Assembly (NCBI RefSeq): GCF_030296015.1
Contig: NZ_AP027368.1
Location: 3,410,001-3,474,000, forward strand
Source of the DNA: Ferrimonas sp. YFM
GTDB lineage: Bacteria; Pseudomonadota; Gammaproteobacteria; Enterobacterales; Shewanellaceae
Direction: 5' to 3'
DNA: 64,000 bases
The notes below the pieces were generated by a model. That model did no database searches. It was not told the DNA's origin and worked only from the letters and a program-made list of their open reading frames with translations. Positions within the stretch are counted from its first letter, which is position 1. The number at the start of each line of letters is the position of its first letter. Shown here one piece after another: positions 52,244 through 61,698 of the stretch. Position numbers and translations under genes: made by a program.

Positions 52244-53187
52244 ATGTACTCTGGGGATCCATGGAACAATACGATCCGGTAGTGTGGAACTGGATCATCG
52301 CGGTCTACCTGTTTATGGCCGGCCTCTCCGCTGGCTCCATGCTGGTAGCCATCGGCCTGCGCTGGTACAAGCAGAGCCGCGGCCTGCCGGTAGAGGGTTT
52401 GCCGGTGATCAAGGCCTCTGCGGTCATCGGTCCGCTGGCCATCGTGGCGGGTATGGGACTGCTGGTGCTTGATCTGACCAAGCCCTGGGAGTTCTACATC
52501 ATCCTGCTGAACTACAACCTCACTTCGGTGATGGCCTGGGGTGTGCTGCTGCTGCTGGCTTACATCCCTCTGGTGTTCATCTACTCTGCCCTGGTGTTTG
52601 AGAAGTCCCTGGTGTCGGCCATGCCATCGCTGAAGGGGATCATGGGTGTATTTCGAGCCATCGAAGGTGGCCTGAACAAGCTGATCTTCGCTTTGGCCAT
52701 CGGCGTCGGTGTCTACACCGGATTCCTGCTGTCGGCCCTGATCAGCTACCCCATCCTGAACACCGCGGTGCTGCCCGGTCTGTTCCTCGCCTCCTCTCTG
52801 AGCGTAGGCTCTGCGGGTAACATTCTGGTGGCCACCCTGTTCTTCAGCAAGAAGTCCTCCGACTGCATCGAGCAGGTACACCGCATCGAGTACCCGGTGG
52901 CCTTCAACGAGGCGATGCTGCTGGTGCTGCTGTTCGTCGGCCTGAACTTCTCCGGCCCCGCCGCTCAGGCTGCCCTGGCCGCCATCAGCGACGGCACCTG
53001 GGCCCAGGTGTTCTGGGTGGGAGTGGTCGGCGTCGGTCTGGGTGTTCCAGTGCTCTCCAGCGTGTTTGCGCCCAAGTCCTGGAAGCACAGCAAGCCCTTC
53101 CTGGTGACCGTCGCCAGCTGCACCATCATCGGTGTGCTCGCCCTGCGTCACTTCGTGGTGTACGCCGGCCAGATGTACACCAGTTAA
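52240..53187 (+). CDS. NrfD/PsrC-type quinol-binding membrane subunit
   Basis: 315 residues, eight or nine TM helices, for example NWIIAVYLFMAGLSAGSMLVA at the start. The NrfD family anchors the periplasmic Mo/Fe-S pair and passes electrons from menaquinol. The 4-bp overlap with the ferredoxin gene and the following terminator define a three-gene operon. Confidence 0.92.
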   Translation: MNVLWGSMEQYDPVVWNWIIAVYLFMAGLSAGSMLVAIGLRWYKQSRGLPVEGLPVIKASAVIGPLAIVAGMGLLVLDLTKPWEFYIILLNYNLTSVMAWGVLLLLAYIPLVFIYSALVFEKSLVSAMPSLKGIMGVFRAIEGGLNKLIFALAIGVGVYTGFLLSALISYPILNTAVLPGLFLASSLSVGSAGNILVATLFFSKKSSDCIEQVHRIEYPVAFNEAMLLVLLFVGLNFSGPAAQAALAAISDGTWAQVFWVGVVGVGLGVPVLSSVFAPKSWKHSKPFLVTVASCTIIGVLALRHFVVYAGQMYTS

Positions 53188-53206
53188 TCTTCATCCTTGC
53201 ATAAGC

Positions 53207-53235
53207 AAAGGGGAGGCTCATGCCTCCCCTTTTTT
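53207..53235 (+). terminator. Terminator of the reductase operon, split by an insertion sequence
   Basis: AAAGGGGAGGC and GCCTCCCCTTT hairpin followed by six T. The T-run is part of the duplicated 8-bp target of the insertion sequence that follows, so the terminator remains intact. Confidence 0.88.
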
Positions 53236-53236
53236 G

Positions 53237-54258
53237 GGCTGTGTCTGCGTTAATTGTTGAGGTTCTATAATTAGGGTAACTCTTTGATAGAGAGGGCCCG
53301 TTATGGATAGTTCAGCTTTTGCCCGTATCCTGCGTTCCCTGCCTGAGCTTACGCCCAGTCAACGAGAACAGCTCCTTACTCATGTGCGCTTCGATGCTCC
53401 TGCCGTCGTGGCGCTACTCATTGAAAACCATCCTAAAGACTGTCCACATTGCCACGAGGAAGCTCTACGCCCTTGGGGCTCAAGCCATGGTCTGCCTCGA
53501 TTTCGGTGCCGTGCCTGTGGCAAAACCTCTAACCCATTGACTGGCACACCATTGGCACGATTGCGCATGCGCGAACGCTGGTTGGAGTACGCACTTTGCT
53601 TAAACGATGGCTTGACCGTTCGCCGAGCTGCAGCCCAATGCCAAGTTAATAAAAACACTGCGTTTTTGTGGCGACATCGATTTCTGAAATTGATAGCTGA
53701 CATGCGCCCTGAAAAGGAGCACGGCATTGTTGAAGCCGATGAAACCTTCTTTTTGAAATCGTACAAAGGGCAACGCAACCTCCCTGGCCAGCGCGTCAGC
53801 GTGGTGGTGTCAGCAAGACCAAAGGCGGTGGTAGTGAAGACCAGGTATCGGTCCTAATAGTGCGCGATAGGTCGGGTAAGACGGCGGACTACATGCTGAA
53901 AAAACTGGATGCAGCACATGTCACGACGGCTTTGGACTCGATTCTGGACAAGGATGCCTGTCTGTGTACTGACCGTGCTGGCGTTTATCTGTCTTACGCA
54001 AAATCAAAGAGAATCAGACACGAGCCTATCAAGGCATCAGGCCCGCGCAGGCGAGGTCCCTTCCACATCCAGAACGTAAACGCCTACGACAGCCGGTTGA
54101 AAGGGTGGATATCAAGGTTTAGAGGGGTGGCGACCAAGTATTTAGGAAACTACTTGGGCTGGCACAGAATGCTGGACCGGCATAAGTACCGACCCAGCTC
54201 TGAGCAGTGCCTGTTCGAAGCTGTTGGGTGGGGTTCAACAGTTACTTAGGACACAGCC
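53237..54258 (+). mobile_element. IS1595-family insertion sequence
   Basis: 1022 bp. Ends GGCTGTGTC (53237) and GACACAGCC (54250-54258) begin terminal inverted repeats that stay similar for about 25 bases. The flanks carry a perfect 8-bp direct repeat CTTTTTTG (53229-53236 and 54259-54266), the expected target duplication length. It carries one transposase reading frame with a frameshift. The insertion lies in the U-tract of the terminator after the psrC-like gene. Confidence 0.88.
53303..54249 (+). pseudogene. IS1595-family transposase, frameshifted
   Basis: Two frames together make one transposase. The first (to 53857) has a zinc ribbon ([19 protein letters not shown]) and the DDE start [18 protein letters not shown]; the second resumes with [26 protein letters not shown] and continues to HKYRPSSEQC before the stop at 54249. 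The shift lies near 53775-53790: reading through NLP, one missing base would restore RPARQRGG, the usual sequence of the family. Either a true inactivating deletion or a sequencing error. No slippery site typical of programmed frameshifting is seen. Confidence 0.85.
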
Positions 54259-54509
54259 CTTTTTTGTATCCGTGCCGCGAACCTCGCCTGAGGATAGAGA
54301 GGCCGTGGACAGGCCAAATCTCAACCACGGCCCCCAGGCTTCAGTAAAGGCCCCTCTGGTAATGCACAGAAAAAAATCAGGCTCCCGGACACCATAAAGG
54401 TCAAGGCACCCAGCATAAACAGCGCTCAGAAGCCCATCCTGGAGAGAACAGCGGCCGCCACTAGAACGAGCAGAGACGACCGTCAGTACAGAGCAATATT
54501 GGTAAACGA

Positions 54510-55490
54510 CTAAGGCGTCAAAAACTCTCTGAGCCAGGCATCCACCACGGGCCGAACATCCTCGGACACCACCACCCCCATGTGACTGAGGCCAGGCAAC
54601 ACCTCAATGTCCGCGTCGACCAGGGGCTCAAGTGTGGGCTGAAACTGCTCGGCCACGAAGGCTTCATCTTCACTGCCTGCCAGCAGCAGCGTCGGCTGAC
54701 TGATGGCGGCCAGATCCTTGCGATAATCTCTTGGGGCAAAGCCGGTCATCAGCCGGTAGGAGTAGGTCAGGGTTTCAGTGCCATCACGGTAGGGCTCTGG
54801 CAAATCAAACGCGATGGCCGGCAGATGAGAAAACCTGTCTAGTCCAATTTTCTCCAGCATGCTCAGGCCGACAATTCTCAGGGTATAGGGTTGGGCCCAG
54901 CCCCCGGAGTTGGGCCGAACCGTCGGTGCGTCGTACCTTAAAAAGGGCGCCAATAGCAGATAGCCGTCCACCTGATTGCCATACTGGCTTCCGGCGAAGC
55001 GAATCGCCAGGCCGCCGCCCGAGGAGTGTCCTCCGAGCACGATTCTGGCCTCTGGCTGACGTGTGCGGATCTCCGCCAGCAGATCCGCCAGATCATCCTC
55101 CAGCTGATCCACATAATCGATGTCTCCACGGCGCTTGGGGCGCTCTCCATGGCCGCGAAGGTCCGGCGTCACCACCTGGGCGGTGCCGCTGTCACTCAGA
55201 TGACGGGCCATGGGATAGAGGTAGCGACTGTGCCAGCCTGAGCCGTGCAACAGCACCAGTACCAGGTCGGAGTCTGCTGGGTAGTGACGGTAGCTCAAAC
55301 TGCTTCCGTCTCTGGCGTTATAGTGCTGCAGTTGAGGCAAGCCCCCATAATCCAGCCTGAGCTCATCGAAATGCAGGGTCTCTGCTTCGGAGTCAGTTAC
55401 CGAGGAGGTGCCAAAGGCCACCAGCAACCCAGCGACTATCAGATAGCCACCGATGAAGGTCGCCACAATTCTCACCGTCATACCCGACAT
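54510..55490 (-). CDS. Alpha/beta hydrolase, membrane-anchored
   Basis: 326 residues. N-terminal hydrophobic segment (VRIVATFIGGYLIVAGLLVAF). Hydrolase_4/lysophospholipase pattern: LVLVLLHGSGWHSRY (oxyanion), VVTPDLRGHGERPKRRGD, nucleophile elbow LGGHSSGGGLAIRFAGS, acid in LLAGSEDEAF and His in LPGLSHMGVV. It could be an esterase or monoacylglycerol-lipase-like enzyme facing the periplasm. Divergent from the YqfO-like gene. About 240 bases between it and the insertion sequence hold no gene. Confidence 0.85.
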   Translation of the reverse strand: MSGMTVRIVATFIGGYLIVAGLLVAFGTSSVTDSEAETLHFDELRLDYGGLPQLQHYNARDGSSLSYRHYPADSDLVLVLLHGSGWHSRYLYPMARHLSDSGTAQVVTPDLRGHGERPKRRGDIDYVDQLEDDLADLLAEIRTRQPEARIVLGGHSSGGGLAIRFAGSQYGNQVDGYLLLAPFLRYDAPTVRPNSGGWAQPYTLRIVGLSMLEKIGLDRFSHLPAIAFDLPEPYRDGTETLTYSYRLMTGFAPRDYRKDLAAISQPTLLLAGSEDEAFVAEQFQPTLEPLVDADIEVLPGLSHMGVVVSEDVRPVVDAWLREFLTP

Positions 55491-55554
55491 CTCGCTGCCC
55501 CCTAGGCGTATGCTTTACGCTAAAGTAACAAGATAACCCCAAGCGAGAAAGACA

Positions 55555-55863
55555 ATGAAGAAACTGGAGTTTTACGTTCCCAAGCCCCACCTTGAATCGG
55601 TGCTGGAGGCACTGTTTCATGCTGGAGCCGGACGCATAGGCAACTACGACAGCTGCTGCTGGTACACCAGTGGCATGGGCCAGTTCCGGCCCCTGGAGGG
55701 GGCCGACCCTTATGTACACAGCGGCGAGCAGGTTCACCGGGAGGTGGAGTACAAGGTGGAACTGGTGTTTCAGGCGTCGCTGCAGACCGAGGTGATCTCG
55801 GCACTGAAGCGGGCCCATCCCTATGAAACCCCGGCGTATCAGGTACTCAGCATAGAGACCTGA
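55555..55863 (+). CDS. YqfO/NIF3-insert-like small protein
   Basis: 102 residues: MKKLEFYVPKPHLESVLEALFHAGAGRIGNYDSC in the first 34 residues and the ending RAHPYETPAYQV. This matches the PII-like insertion domain of NIF3 proteins (YqfO), here as a stand-alone protein lacking the dinuclear metal domain. Such single-domain forms are common in gammaproteobacteria; function unknown. It converges with the CBS protein gene 6 bp downstream. Confidence 0.85.
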   Translation: MKKLEFYVPKPHLESVLEALFHAGAGRIGNYDSCCWYTSGMGQFRPLEGADPYVHSGEQVHREVEYKVELVFQASLQTEVISALKRAHPYETPAYQVLSIET

Positions 55864-55869
55864 CCGTAG

Positions 55870-56373
55870 TTAATGAGCCACACTGCGATAGAGGTGGCGC
55901 AACGCTCCCACCAGATCCCGGCGGCTCACCATGCCCACCAGATGGCCGTTATCCACCACGGGAAAATGACGCGGATGCCAGGAACGGCCCTCCCGGGCCC
56001 GCTCCTTCATAGGCATATTGCTCAGGGTCACGGCGCTGCCGTTGCCATCGATGGGGTAGAGGGTGTTGGGATCCACGCAGATGCGTTCTGCCAGGGCCAG
56101 CAGATCATCTTTGGGGGTCAGCACGGTCACCTTGCGCTGCATCAGCTCGCACACCTGAGCACACTGCTCAGGCTGGTAATCGTGGAGCCAGAGGTCCAGC
56201 AAGAGATCATGCTCGCTGAGCACCCCCACCAGACGGCCATGGGCATCGATGACGGGCGCCGCGCCGAGGCGGGCCTCCATCAGTTTATCCAGGGCCTCGC
56301 CGGCATCGGTATCGGGGTGAAGCACGACTTCAGGTTCGTGCATGACGTTGGCGACAGTCAGAGATTGGGGCAT
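55870..56373 (-). CDS. CBS-domain protein
   Basis: 167 residues made of two CBS motifs: VANVMHEPEVVLHPDTDAGEALDKLMEARLGAAPVID at the N-terminus (given in pieces: residues 8-44) and LMQRKVTVLTPKDDLLALAERI with HFPVVDNGHLVGMVSRRDLV in the C-terminal half. Between them an unusual insert around residues 110-130 separates the second repeat. CBS pairs bind adenine nucleotides as energy sensors. No fused catalytic domain. Confidence 0.88.
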   Translation of the reverse strand: MPQSLTVANVMHEPEVVLHPDTDAGEALDKLMEARLGAAPVIDAHGRLVGVLSEHDLLLDLWLHDYQPEQCAQVCELMQRKVTVLTPKDDLLALAERICVDPNTLYPIDGNGSAVTLSNMPMKERAREGRSWHPRHFPVVDNGHLVGMVSRRDLVGALRHLYRSVAH

Positions 56374-56594
56374 AGGGCACCTCCTGTTGCAGGCGGCGCC
56401 GCAACTTTCAGCTAGGACGCCGCATCCTTTACGACAAATCTCTTTCTATTAACTCTTGTTTTCCCACATATTGGCTCTCATGTGGAGGAATTTATTGATG
56501 TGCCCTCCAGTTTTATTCAGTGAAATTTATAAAGCCAGTTAACTGTGGTTCAATGCTTGCAGAACTGGATTAACTTCGAACCGGAGCCATCAAG

Positions 56595-57500
56595 GTGCGT
56601 TTCTCTCTCAAGCAGCTGGCGGTATTCAATGCCGTTGCCGATTTCGGCAGTGTCAGTAAGGCCGCTCAGACCCTCTCTTTGACTCAGTCGGCCACCAGCA
56701 TGTCCCTGTCTCAGCTTGAGAAGTCCTTGGGAAGGCCGCTGTTTGAGCGCCAGGGCAAACGCATGGTCCTCAGCCACTGGGGCAACTGGTTGCGCCCGCG
56801 GGCCAAGCAGCTGCTGCACGATGCCCGCCAGATTGAGCTGGGCCTCTATGACCAGCATCTGATCAGCGGCGAGATCCAGCTCGGCGCCAGTCAGACCGCC
56901 GCGGAACACCTGGTCCCAGAGCTCATCAGCCGCATCGACGGCGACTTCCCCGAGATCCGCATCGAACTGACGGTACACAACACCCAGAAGGTGATCGAAG
57001 GCGTCCTCAGTTACCAGTACGACATTGGCATCATCGAGGGGCGCTGCGACGACAGCCGCATCTGTCACGAGGTGTGGTGCGACGATCACCTGGTGATCAT
57101 TGCCGCCAAGCACCACCCCTTCGCCCGCCAGAAGCAGATCAGCGCCGCCCAGCTGGAGCAGGCCAAGTGGGTCCTGCGGGAACAGGGGGCCGGCACCCGG
57201 CGCATCTTCGACAGCGCCATCCATGGCCTGGTCTCAGAGCTGGATGTGTGGCGAGAGTATGAGCATGTACCCGTTCTTCGCACCATGGTCACCAAGGGCT
57301 ACTACCTCAGCTGCCTGCCCTATCTGGATGTGGCGGCCCAGCTGGAGAGCGGCGAACTGGTGGCGCTGGAGGTCCCCGGACTGGACATGACCCGAACGCT
57401 CTCCTTCGTCTGGCGTGCCGACTCCGCAGACAATCCGGTCCGTGAGTGCATCCGTCATGAGGCCAAACAGCTGCTCTCGCGCCTGCCCAGCGCCCGATAA
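56595..57500 (+). CDS. LysR-family regulator
   Basis: 301 residues with GTG start at 56595. HTH LKQLAVFNAVADFGSVSKAAQTLSLTQSATSMSL at residues 5-38 and a CysB-like effector domain with LGASQTAAEHLVPELI. No divergent structural partner other than the CBS gene (about 220 bp apart); it could regulate a distant locus. Stands alone before nadE. Confidence 0.87.
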   Translation: MRFSLKQLAVFNAVADFGSVSKAAQTLSLTQSATSMSLSQLEKSLGRPLFERQGKRMVLSHWGNWLRPRAKQLLHDARQIELGLYDQHLISGEIQLGASQTAAEHLVPELISRIDGDFPEIRIELTVHNTQKVIEGVLSYQYDIGIIEGRCDDSRICHEVWCDDHLVIIAAKHHPFARQKQISAAQLEQAKWVLREQGAGTRRIFDSAIHGLVSELDVWREYEHVPVLRTMVTKGYYLSCLPYLDVAAQLESGELVALEVPGLDMTRTLSFVWRADSADNPVRECIRHEAKQLLSRLPSAR

Positions 57501-57749
57501 CCCAGTAAAACCCTTGATAAGGCGCATCAATTTTCCTGATGTGCCACCACCCACTTTTGTGACCAGCATCACATTGCACCACCTCAAAAATGCGCAACAA
57601 CGCCCAAGAATCCGCCTTTGAACGGCGGGTAACAGAGCCGCGTTCAACTTCCTGGTTAAATCCCCCACTTACTGCAGCACCGACCTTTCACCCCCAGGGT
57701 GGCAATGTTAAATTATCTAGCTACTACCAGCCTGCCAACGGAGCACACA

Positions 57750-58580
57750 GTGAAAGGACAGATCCTACGAGAGATGAAAGTACTTGCGGCCATCGAACCT
57801 GAGTTTGAGGTTCAGCGCCGAGTCGCCTTTATCCAGGGGAAACTCAGGGAATCAGGATGTAAGAACATCGTTCTCGGGATCAGCGGCGGCGTGGACTCCA
57901 GCGTCACCGGTCGCCTGTGTCAGCTGGCTGTCGATGGCCTCAACGAGGGTAAGGAAACGCCAGAGTATCGCTTCATCGCCGTACGTCTGCCCTACGACGT
58001 GCAGAAAGATGAAGATGAGGCGCAGATGGCCTGCCGCTTTATCCAGCCCAGCAAACAGGTAGAGGTGAACATCAAGGCCGGTGCCGACGGCATTCACGCC
58101 GAGACCCTGGCCGCCGTGACCGCTGCCGGCATCGATCTGCCCAGTGAAGACAAGGTGGACTTCGCCAAGGGCAACGTCAAAGCCCGGATGCGCATGGTGG
58201 CCCAGTACGAAATTGCCGGCCTGGTAGGCGGCCTGGTGGCCGGCACCGATCACAGCGCCGAGAACGTCACCGGCTTCTACACCAAGCACGGCGATGGCGC
58301 CTGCGATCTGGTGCCGATCTTTGGCCTGAACAAACGCCAGGTGAGGCAGATGGCCACCTATCTGGGAGCCCCGGAACGTCTGGTGGTCAAGGCACCCACC
58401 GCGGATCTGGAGTGCGACCGCCCCGGCCTGGAAGATGAAGTGGCCCTGGGACTGACCTATGACCAGATTGACGACTTCCTCGAGGGCAAACAGGTGTCCC
58501 CAGAGGTGGAAGCCCGCATCATCGGCATCTACAAGTCCACCCAGCACAAGCGCCAGCCGATTCCCACCATCTACGACTGA
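57750..58580 (+). CDS. nadE: NH3-dependent NAD+ synthetase
   Basis: Catalyses the last step of NAD synthesis, amidation of deamido-NAD with ATP. 276 residues, the size of single-domain NadE with no glutaminase domain. P-loop-like SGGVDSS in [18 protein letters not shown] near residue 40-57, [20 protein letters not shown], and [20 protein letters not shown] start at 57750 chosen for GGAG nine bases upstream and alignment with E. coli NadE; the in-frame ATG at 57699 lies ahead of this. A terminator follows. Confidence 0.94.
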   Translation: MKGQILREMKVLAAIEPEFEVQRRVAFIQGKLRESGCKNIVLGISGGVDSSVTGRLCQLAVDGLNEGKETPEYRFIAVRLPYDVQKDEDEAQMACRFIQPSKQVEVNIKAGADGIHAETLAAVTAAGIDLPSEDKVDFAKGNVKARMRMVAQYEIAGLVGGLVAGTDHSAENVTGFYTKHGDGACDLVPIFGLNKRQVRQMATYLGAPERLVVKAPTADLECDRPGLEDEVALGLTYDQIDDFLEGKQVSPEVEARIIGIYKSTQHKRQPIPTIYD

Positions 58581-58583
58581 TAC

Positions 58584-58613
58584 AGAAAAGCCCGCGGACA
58601 GCGGGCTTTTTTC
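58584..58613 (+). terminator. Terminator of nadE
   Basis: AAAAGCCCGC and GCGGGCTTTT with a short loop and TTTTTT. It also serves the convergent MFS gene from the other side only weakly. Confidence 0.9.
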
Positions 58614-58636
58614 TTCGGCTGTTCAGACCCAGATGG

Positions 58637-59821
58637 CTACGCGGCCCGGCATAGGGCCCTCTCCTCTCTGCTGTCCAGATAACCGCTAAATCGGGTCAGT
58701 GCCAAGGCAATCATGACAATGGCCGCACCCACCCAAGGGGTGTCCATCAGGCTGCCATTGTCCACAATCAGCCCCCCTGCCCAGGCACCGAAGGCGATGC
58801 CCAGGTTAAAGGCGGCGATATTCAGGCCAGATGCCACATCCACCGCATCAGGGCGGAATCGCTGAGCCAGTTGCACCACGTACACCTGCAGGCCAGGCAC
58901 GTTACCGAAGGCGAAGGCACCCCACACCAAGATGGTGATGGCTATGGCCACCGGATGATAGGCGGTCTGACTGAAGATAAGCAGCACGGTGGCCAGGCCG
59001 ATGAACATCACGGTCAGGGCAGGGATCGGGCCTTTCTTGTCCGCCAGCTTACCGCCCCAGATGTTACCGAAGGCCACAGACACGCCGTAGAGCAGCATCA
59101 TCGGGGCCACCCAGGCGCTGGGCACCTGAGTCACCTCCTCCAGGATGGGGGTGAGGAAGGTGAACAGCACGAAGTTACCGCCGTAACCGATGGCAGTGAT
59201 CAGATACACCAGAATCAGGCGCGGCTCGGTCAATACTTTAAGCTGAGCCGAAATAGGCGCCGCCTTACTCTGCTTCAGGCTATTGGGCACCAGAGCCGCA
59301 CTGCCAATCAAAGCAACTACACCCAAAGCGGCCACCACCAGGAAAGTGGCGCGCCAGCCCCACTCCTGGCCGATGTAGGTACCCAGGGGCACACCAGTCA
59401 CTAGAGCCACGGTCAGACCGGTGAACATGATGGCGATGGCACTGGCTTCCTTCTCCTTGGGCACCAGGCTGGTGGCAATGGTGGACCCTATGGAGAAGAA
59501 CACCCCGTGGGCCAGGCCGGTGAGCGCTCGGGCCACAATCAGGGTTTCATAACCCGGAGACTGCCAGGCAACCAGGTTGCCCACAGTAAACAGAGCCATC
59601 AGGCTGAGCAGCAAGCTCTTACGGTTCCACTTCTGGGTCAGCGCGGTGAGCACCGGAGCCCCAACCGCCACCCCCAGGGCATAGAGGCTGACCAGCAGGC
59701 CAGCGGAAGGCAAGGACACGCCCAGATCCTGGGCAACGGTGGGCACCAGTCCGACAATCACAAACTCGGTAGTGCCGATGGCAAAGGCACTGAGGGTCAG
59801 TGCAAACAGCGCAATGGGCAT
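58637..59821 (-). CDS. MFS transporter, DHA1 (AraJ/YdhP-like) family
   Basis: 394 residues from ATG 59821 (GGAG upstream). Twelve TM helices; the N-terminal MPIALFALTLSAFAIGTTEFVIVGLV is the signature of the AraJ/YdhP/SotB-like sugar-efflux and drug-efflux subgroup, followed by LTQKWNRKSLLL as motif A. Exporter of unknown substrate. Divergent LysR regulator 100 bp upstream. Confidence 0.9.
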   Translation of the reverse strand: MPIALFALTLSAFAIGTTEFVIVGLVPTVAQDLGVSLPSAGLLVSLYALGVAVGAPVLTALTQKWNRKSLLLSLMALFTVGNLVAWQSPGYETLIVARALTGLAHGVFFSIGSTIATSLVPKEKEASAIAIMFTGLTVALVTGVPLGTYIGQEWGWRATFLVVAALGVVALIGSAALVPNSLKQSKAAPISAQLKVLTEPRLILVYLITAIGYGGNFVLFTFLTPILEEVTQVPSAWVAPMMLLYGVSVAFGNIWGGKLADKKGPIPALTVMFIGLATVLLIFSQTAYHPVAIAITILVWGAFAFGNVPGLQVYVVQLAQRFRPDAVDVASGLNIAAFNLGIAFGAWAGGLIVDNGSLMDTPWVGAAIVMIALALTRFSGYLDSREERALCRAA

Positions 59822-59921
59822 AATCAACTCCACACAACATTCGATTCAGTGAGGACAGTATCCGCCCGAAGACTTTTGTGATAAATATGACAATCAACAA
59901 ATCATATTTGTGGAATCAACA

Positions 59922-60803
59922 ATGAAAACCCGTTCCGACGATCTGGCGATCTTCCTGGCGGTAGTGGATCAAGGCAGCTTCAGCGGCGCCGCCACCCTAC
60001 TGAACGAACAGGTGGCCAAGGTGTCCCGCTCTGTCAGCAAACTGGAGAAGCAACTGGGGATCACCCTGCTCAACCGCACCACCCGGCGAGTGGAGCTGAC
60101 CGACGAGGGCCGCACCTTTGAGACCCGGGTTCGTAAGGGGCTGTGCATCCTTGAGGAGGCGGAAGAGCAGCTGCTGGTGAGTAAGGACAACCCCAGTGGC
60201 ACCCTGAGAGTGGACGCCGCCAGCCCGCTGCTGATCCATCAGATCGCCAAGCATATGGGAGAATTCCGCGAGCTCTACCCCAACATCAAGGTGGAACTGA
60301 CCAGCAACGAAGGCTATGTGGATCTGCTGGAGAAGCGCACCGACCTAGCGTTTCGCATCGGCCCTTTGAGCGATTCCACCCTCCATGCCCGCCTGCTGGG
60401 CACCAGTGCATTGCACATGCTGGCCTCCCCCGGTTATCTGGATCGTTACGGCGTGCCCGCCACCCCGGAGGAGCTGAGCAAGCACAGGCTGATTGGCTTT
60501 ACCGATATCCCCTCCCTCAATCGCTGGCCCATCAAGGGACTGAAAGAGGTGGAACTGCATCTCTCCAGCACCAATGGTGAGGTCATTAGGCAGATGGCCC
60601 TCAACGATGGCGGCATCACCTGCCTGTCCAACTTCATGGTGAAAGAGGACATCGCCCAGGGACGGCTGATCCCGATACTGACCGGCCTGATCGACCCCAT
60701 GTCAGACCGCAGACTGGTAAACGCCGTCTACTATCGAAGCTCCTCCATCTCCAGCCGCATCAGCGTATTCCTCGACTTTATCCAGCAACGATTGAAGCTA
60801 TAG
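59922..60803 (+). CDS. LysR-family regulator of the divergent MFS exporter
   Basis: 293 residues from ATG 59922. HTH FLAVVDQGSFSGAATLLNEQVAKVSRSVSKLEKQLG at residues 8-43, then a CrgA-type effector domain (GTLRVDAASPLLIHQIAKHM). The AT-rich 100 bp between the divergent genes, with AAATATGACAATCAACAAATCA-like repeats (in short pieces), hold both promoters. Followed by a weak hairpin near 60818-60838. It is the last gene with the typical GC content of the window. Confidence 0.88.
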   Translation: MKTRSDDLAIFLAVVDQGSFSGAATLLNEQVAKVSRSVSKLEKQLGITLLNRTTRRVELTDEGRTFETRVRKGLCILEEAEEQLLVSKDNPSGTLRVDAASPLLIHQIAKHMGEFRELYPNIKVELTSNEGYVDLLEKRTDLAFRIGPLSDSTLHARLLGTSALHMLASPGYLDRYGVPATPEELSKHRLIGFTDIPSLNRWPIKGLKEVELHLSSTNGEVIRQMALNDGGITCLSNFMVKEDIAQGRLIPILTGLIDPMSDRRLVNAVYYRSSSISSRISVFLDFIQQRLKL

Positions 60804-60839
60804 CGAAAAATCAAAAAGCCCGCAGTTACGGGATTTTTA

Positions 60840-61425
60840 CTTCGACGATTCCTCTTAAGCGGCAGGGTAGTCGGTATAGCATTCGGGGCCGTCGAGCAGA
60901 ACCAAGGACATACTCAGTCGGAGTTAAAGAAAGCGCAGGTCGGTGTGGAAGGGCCGGATTGGCGCCAAAAGCGGTCATTCGTGGCCAATGTCTTACAGCT
61001 TTCTGTGACTATCTCCCTATAAAATATCCACTAAAAGATGTACTTTGATCTCTGTATAAGAATCAGTGATTTACACCATATGTCTGGCAGAGATGATGAG
61101 CGCTCTCGTTCGTCAATGGCGAAGCTTGCCTTAAACCTAAGTCGCCAAATTATAAATGCATTTAATATCAATAGCATAATGGTTGGCATTCACTAACTGA
61201 ACATCACTCATTTAGCTCGATTTGTATACAGTCATGAGGCCGTGCCGCCTTTCCAAGAGCTAGATCCGCCTTGCATGCAAAAGAGCTTTGAAGAAAAGCG
61301 GTAAAGCGGCCACTAACACGTTGACAATTTAGTGATTCTGGTGAGCCCCGGAACTTCGCCTAATGTGAATAAACGGCAAGATTATAATGAGTGATGGGGG
61401 GCGAGTTGACGTAAAATAGGCTGTT
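60840..61425. other. Gene-poor boundary between core-like and AT-rich DNA
   Basis: About 600 bases with no supported gene. GC content falls from the high level of the preceding genes to the AT-rich level of the conflict-system operon. Only small repeats are visible, such as CACTAA/TTAGTG at 61310-61335 and AAATGCATTT at 61155-61164. No integrase, tRNA or clear attachment site is seen here. Confidence 0.5.
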
Positions 61426-61698
61426 ATGTGTATAGAGAAAGTAACGGACGACACTGGTTCCGAAGTAAAGTGCAGTATACACGGTAAAACTCAGGCCACT
61501 TTTGTATGTAGTCACTTGGCGCGAAATGAGAGTAAGCAGTGGTATTCACTGGATCCGATTGAAGAAGAGCCATTCCCAGATGCTTGGTGCGACAAGTGCC
61601 CTGGTCACTTCGAGAAGGAGGGAGAGTGGAATGAGACTTCTGAGGAGGTTGCAGGAGGGTCAGGCTCGATCCTTATCATGTCTACTGGATGTTACTAA
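61426..61698 (+). CDS. Small Cys/His protein of unknown function
   Basis: 90 residues. The pattern CSIHGKTQATFVCSHL, then PFPDAWCDKCPGHFEKEGEWNE and a terminal STGCY, belongs to a small-protein family with paired Cys that I know only as unknown function. The usual final C-x2-C-Y appears as M-S-T-G-C-Y, so one ligand is missing, and the frame stops right after it. It is alone, 207 bp before the next gene start. Codon use is intermediate between the GC-rich neighbours and the AT-rich operon. Confidence 0.6.
   Translation: MCIEKVTDDTGSEVKCSIHGKTQATFVCSHLARNESKQWYSLDPIEEEPFPDAWCDKCPGHFEKEGEWNETSEEVAGGSGSILIMSTGCY

Noticed and set aside
49379-53187. Tetrathionate reductase (ttrABC)
   Set aside because: The catalytic subunit is about 760 residues and the gene order is A-B-C with PsrC-type anchor; tetrathionate reductase A subunits are over 1000 residues.
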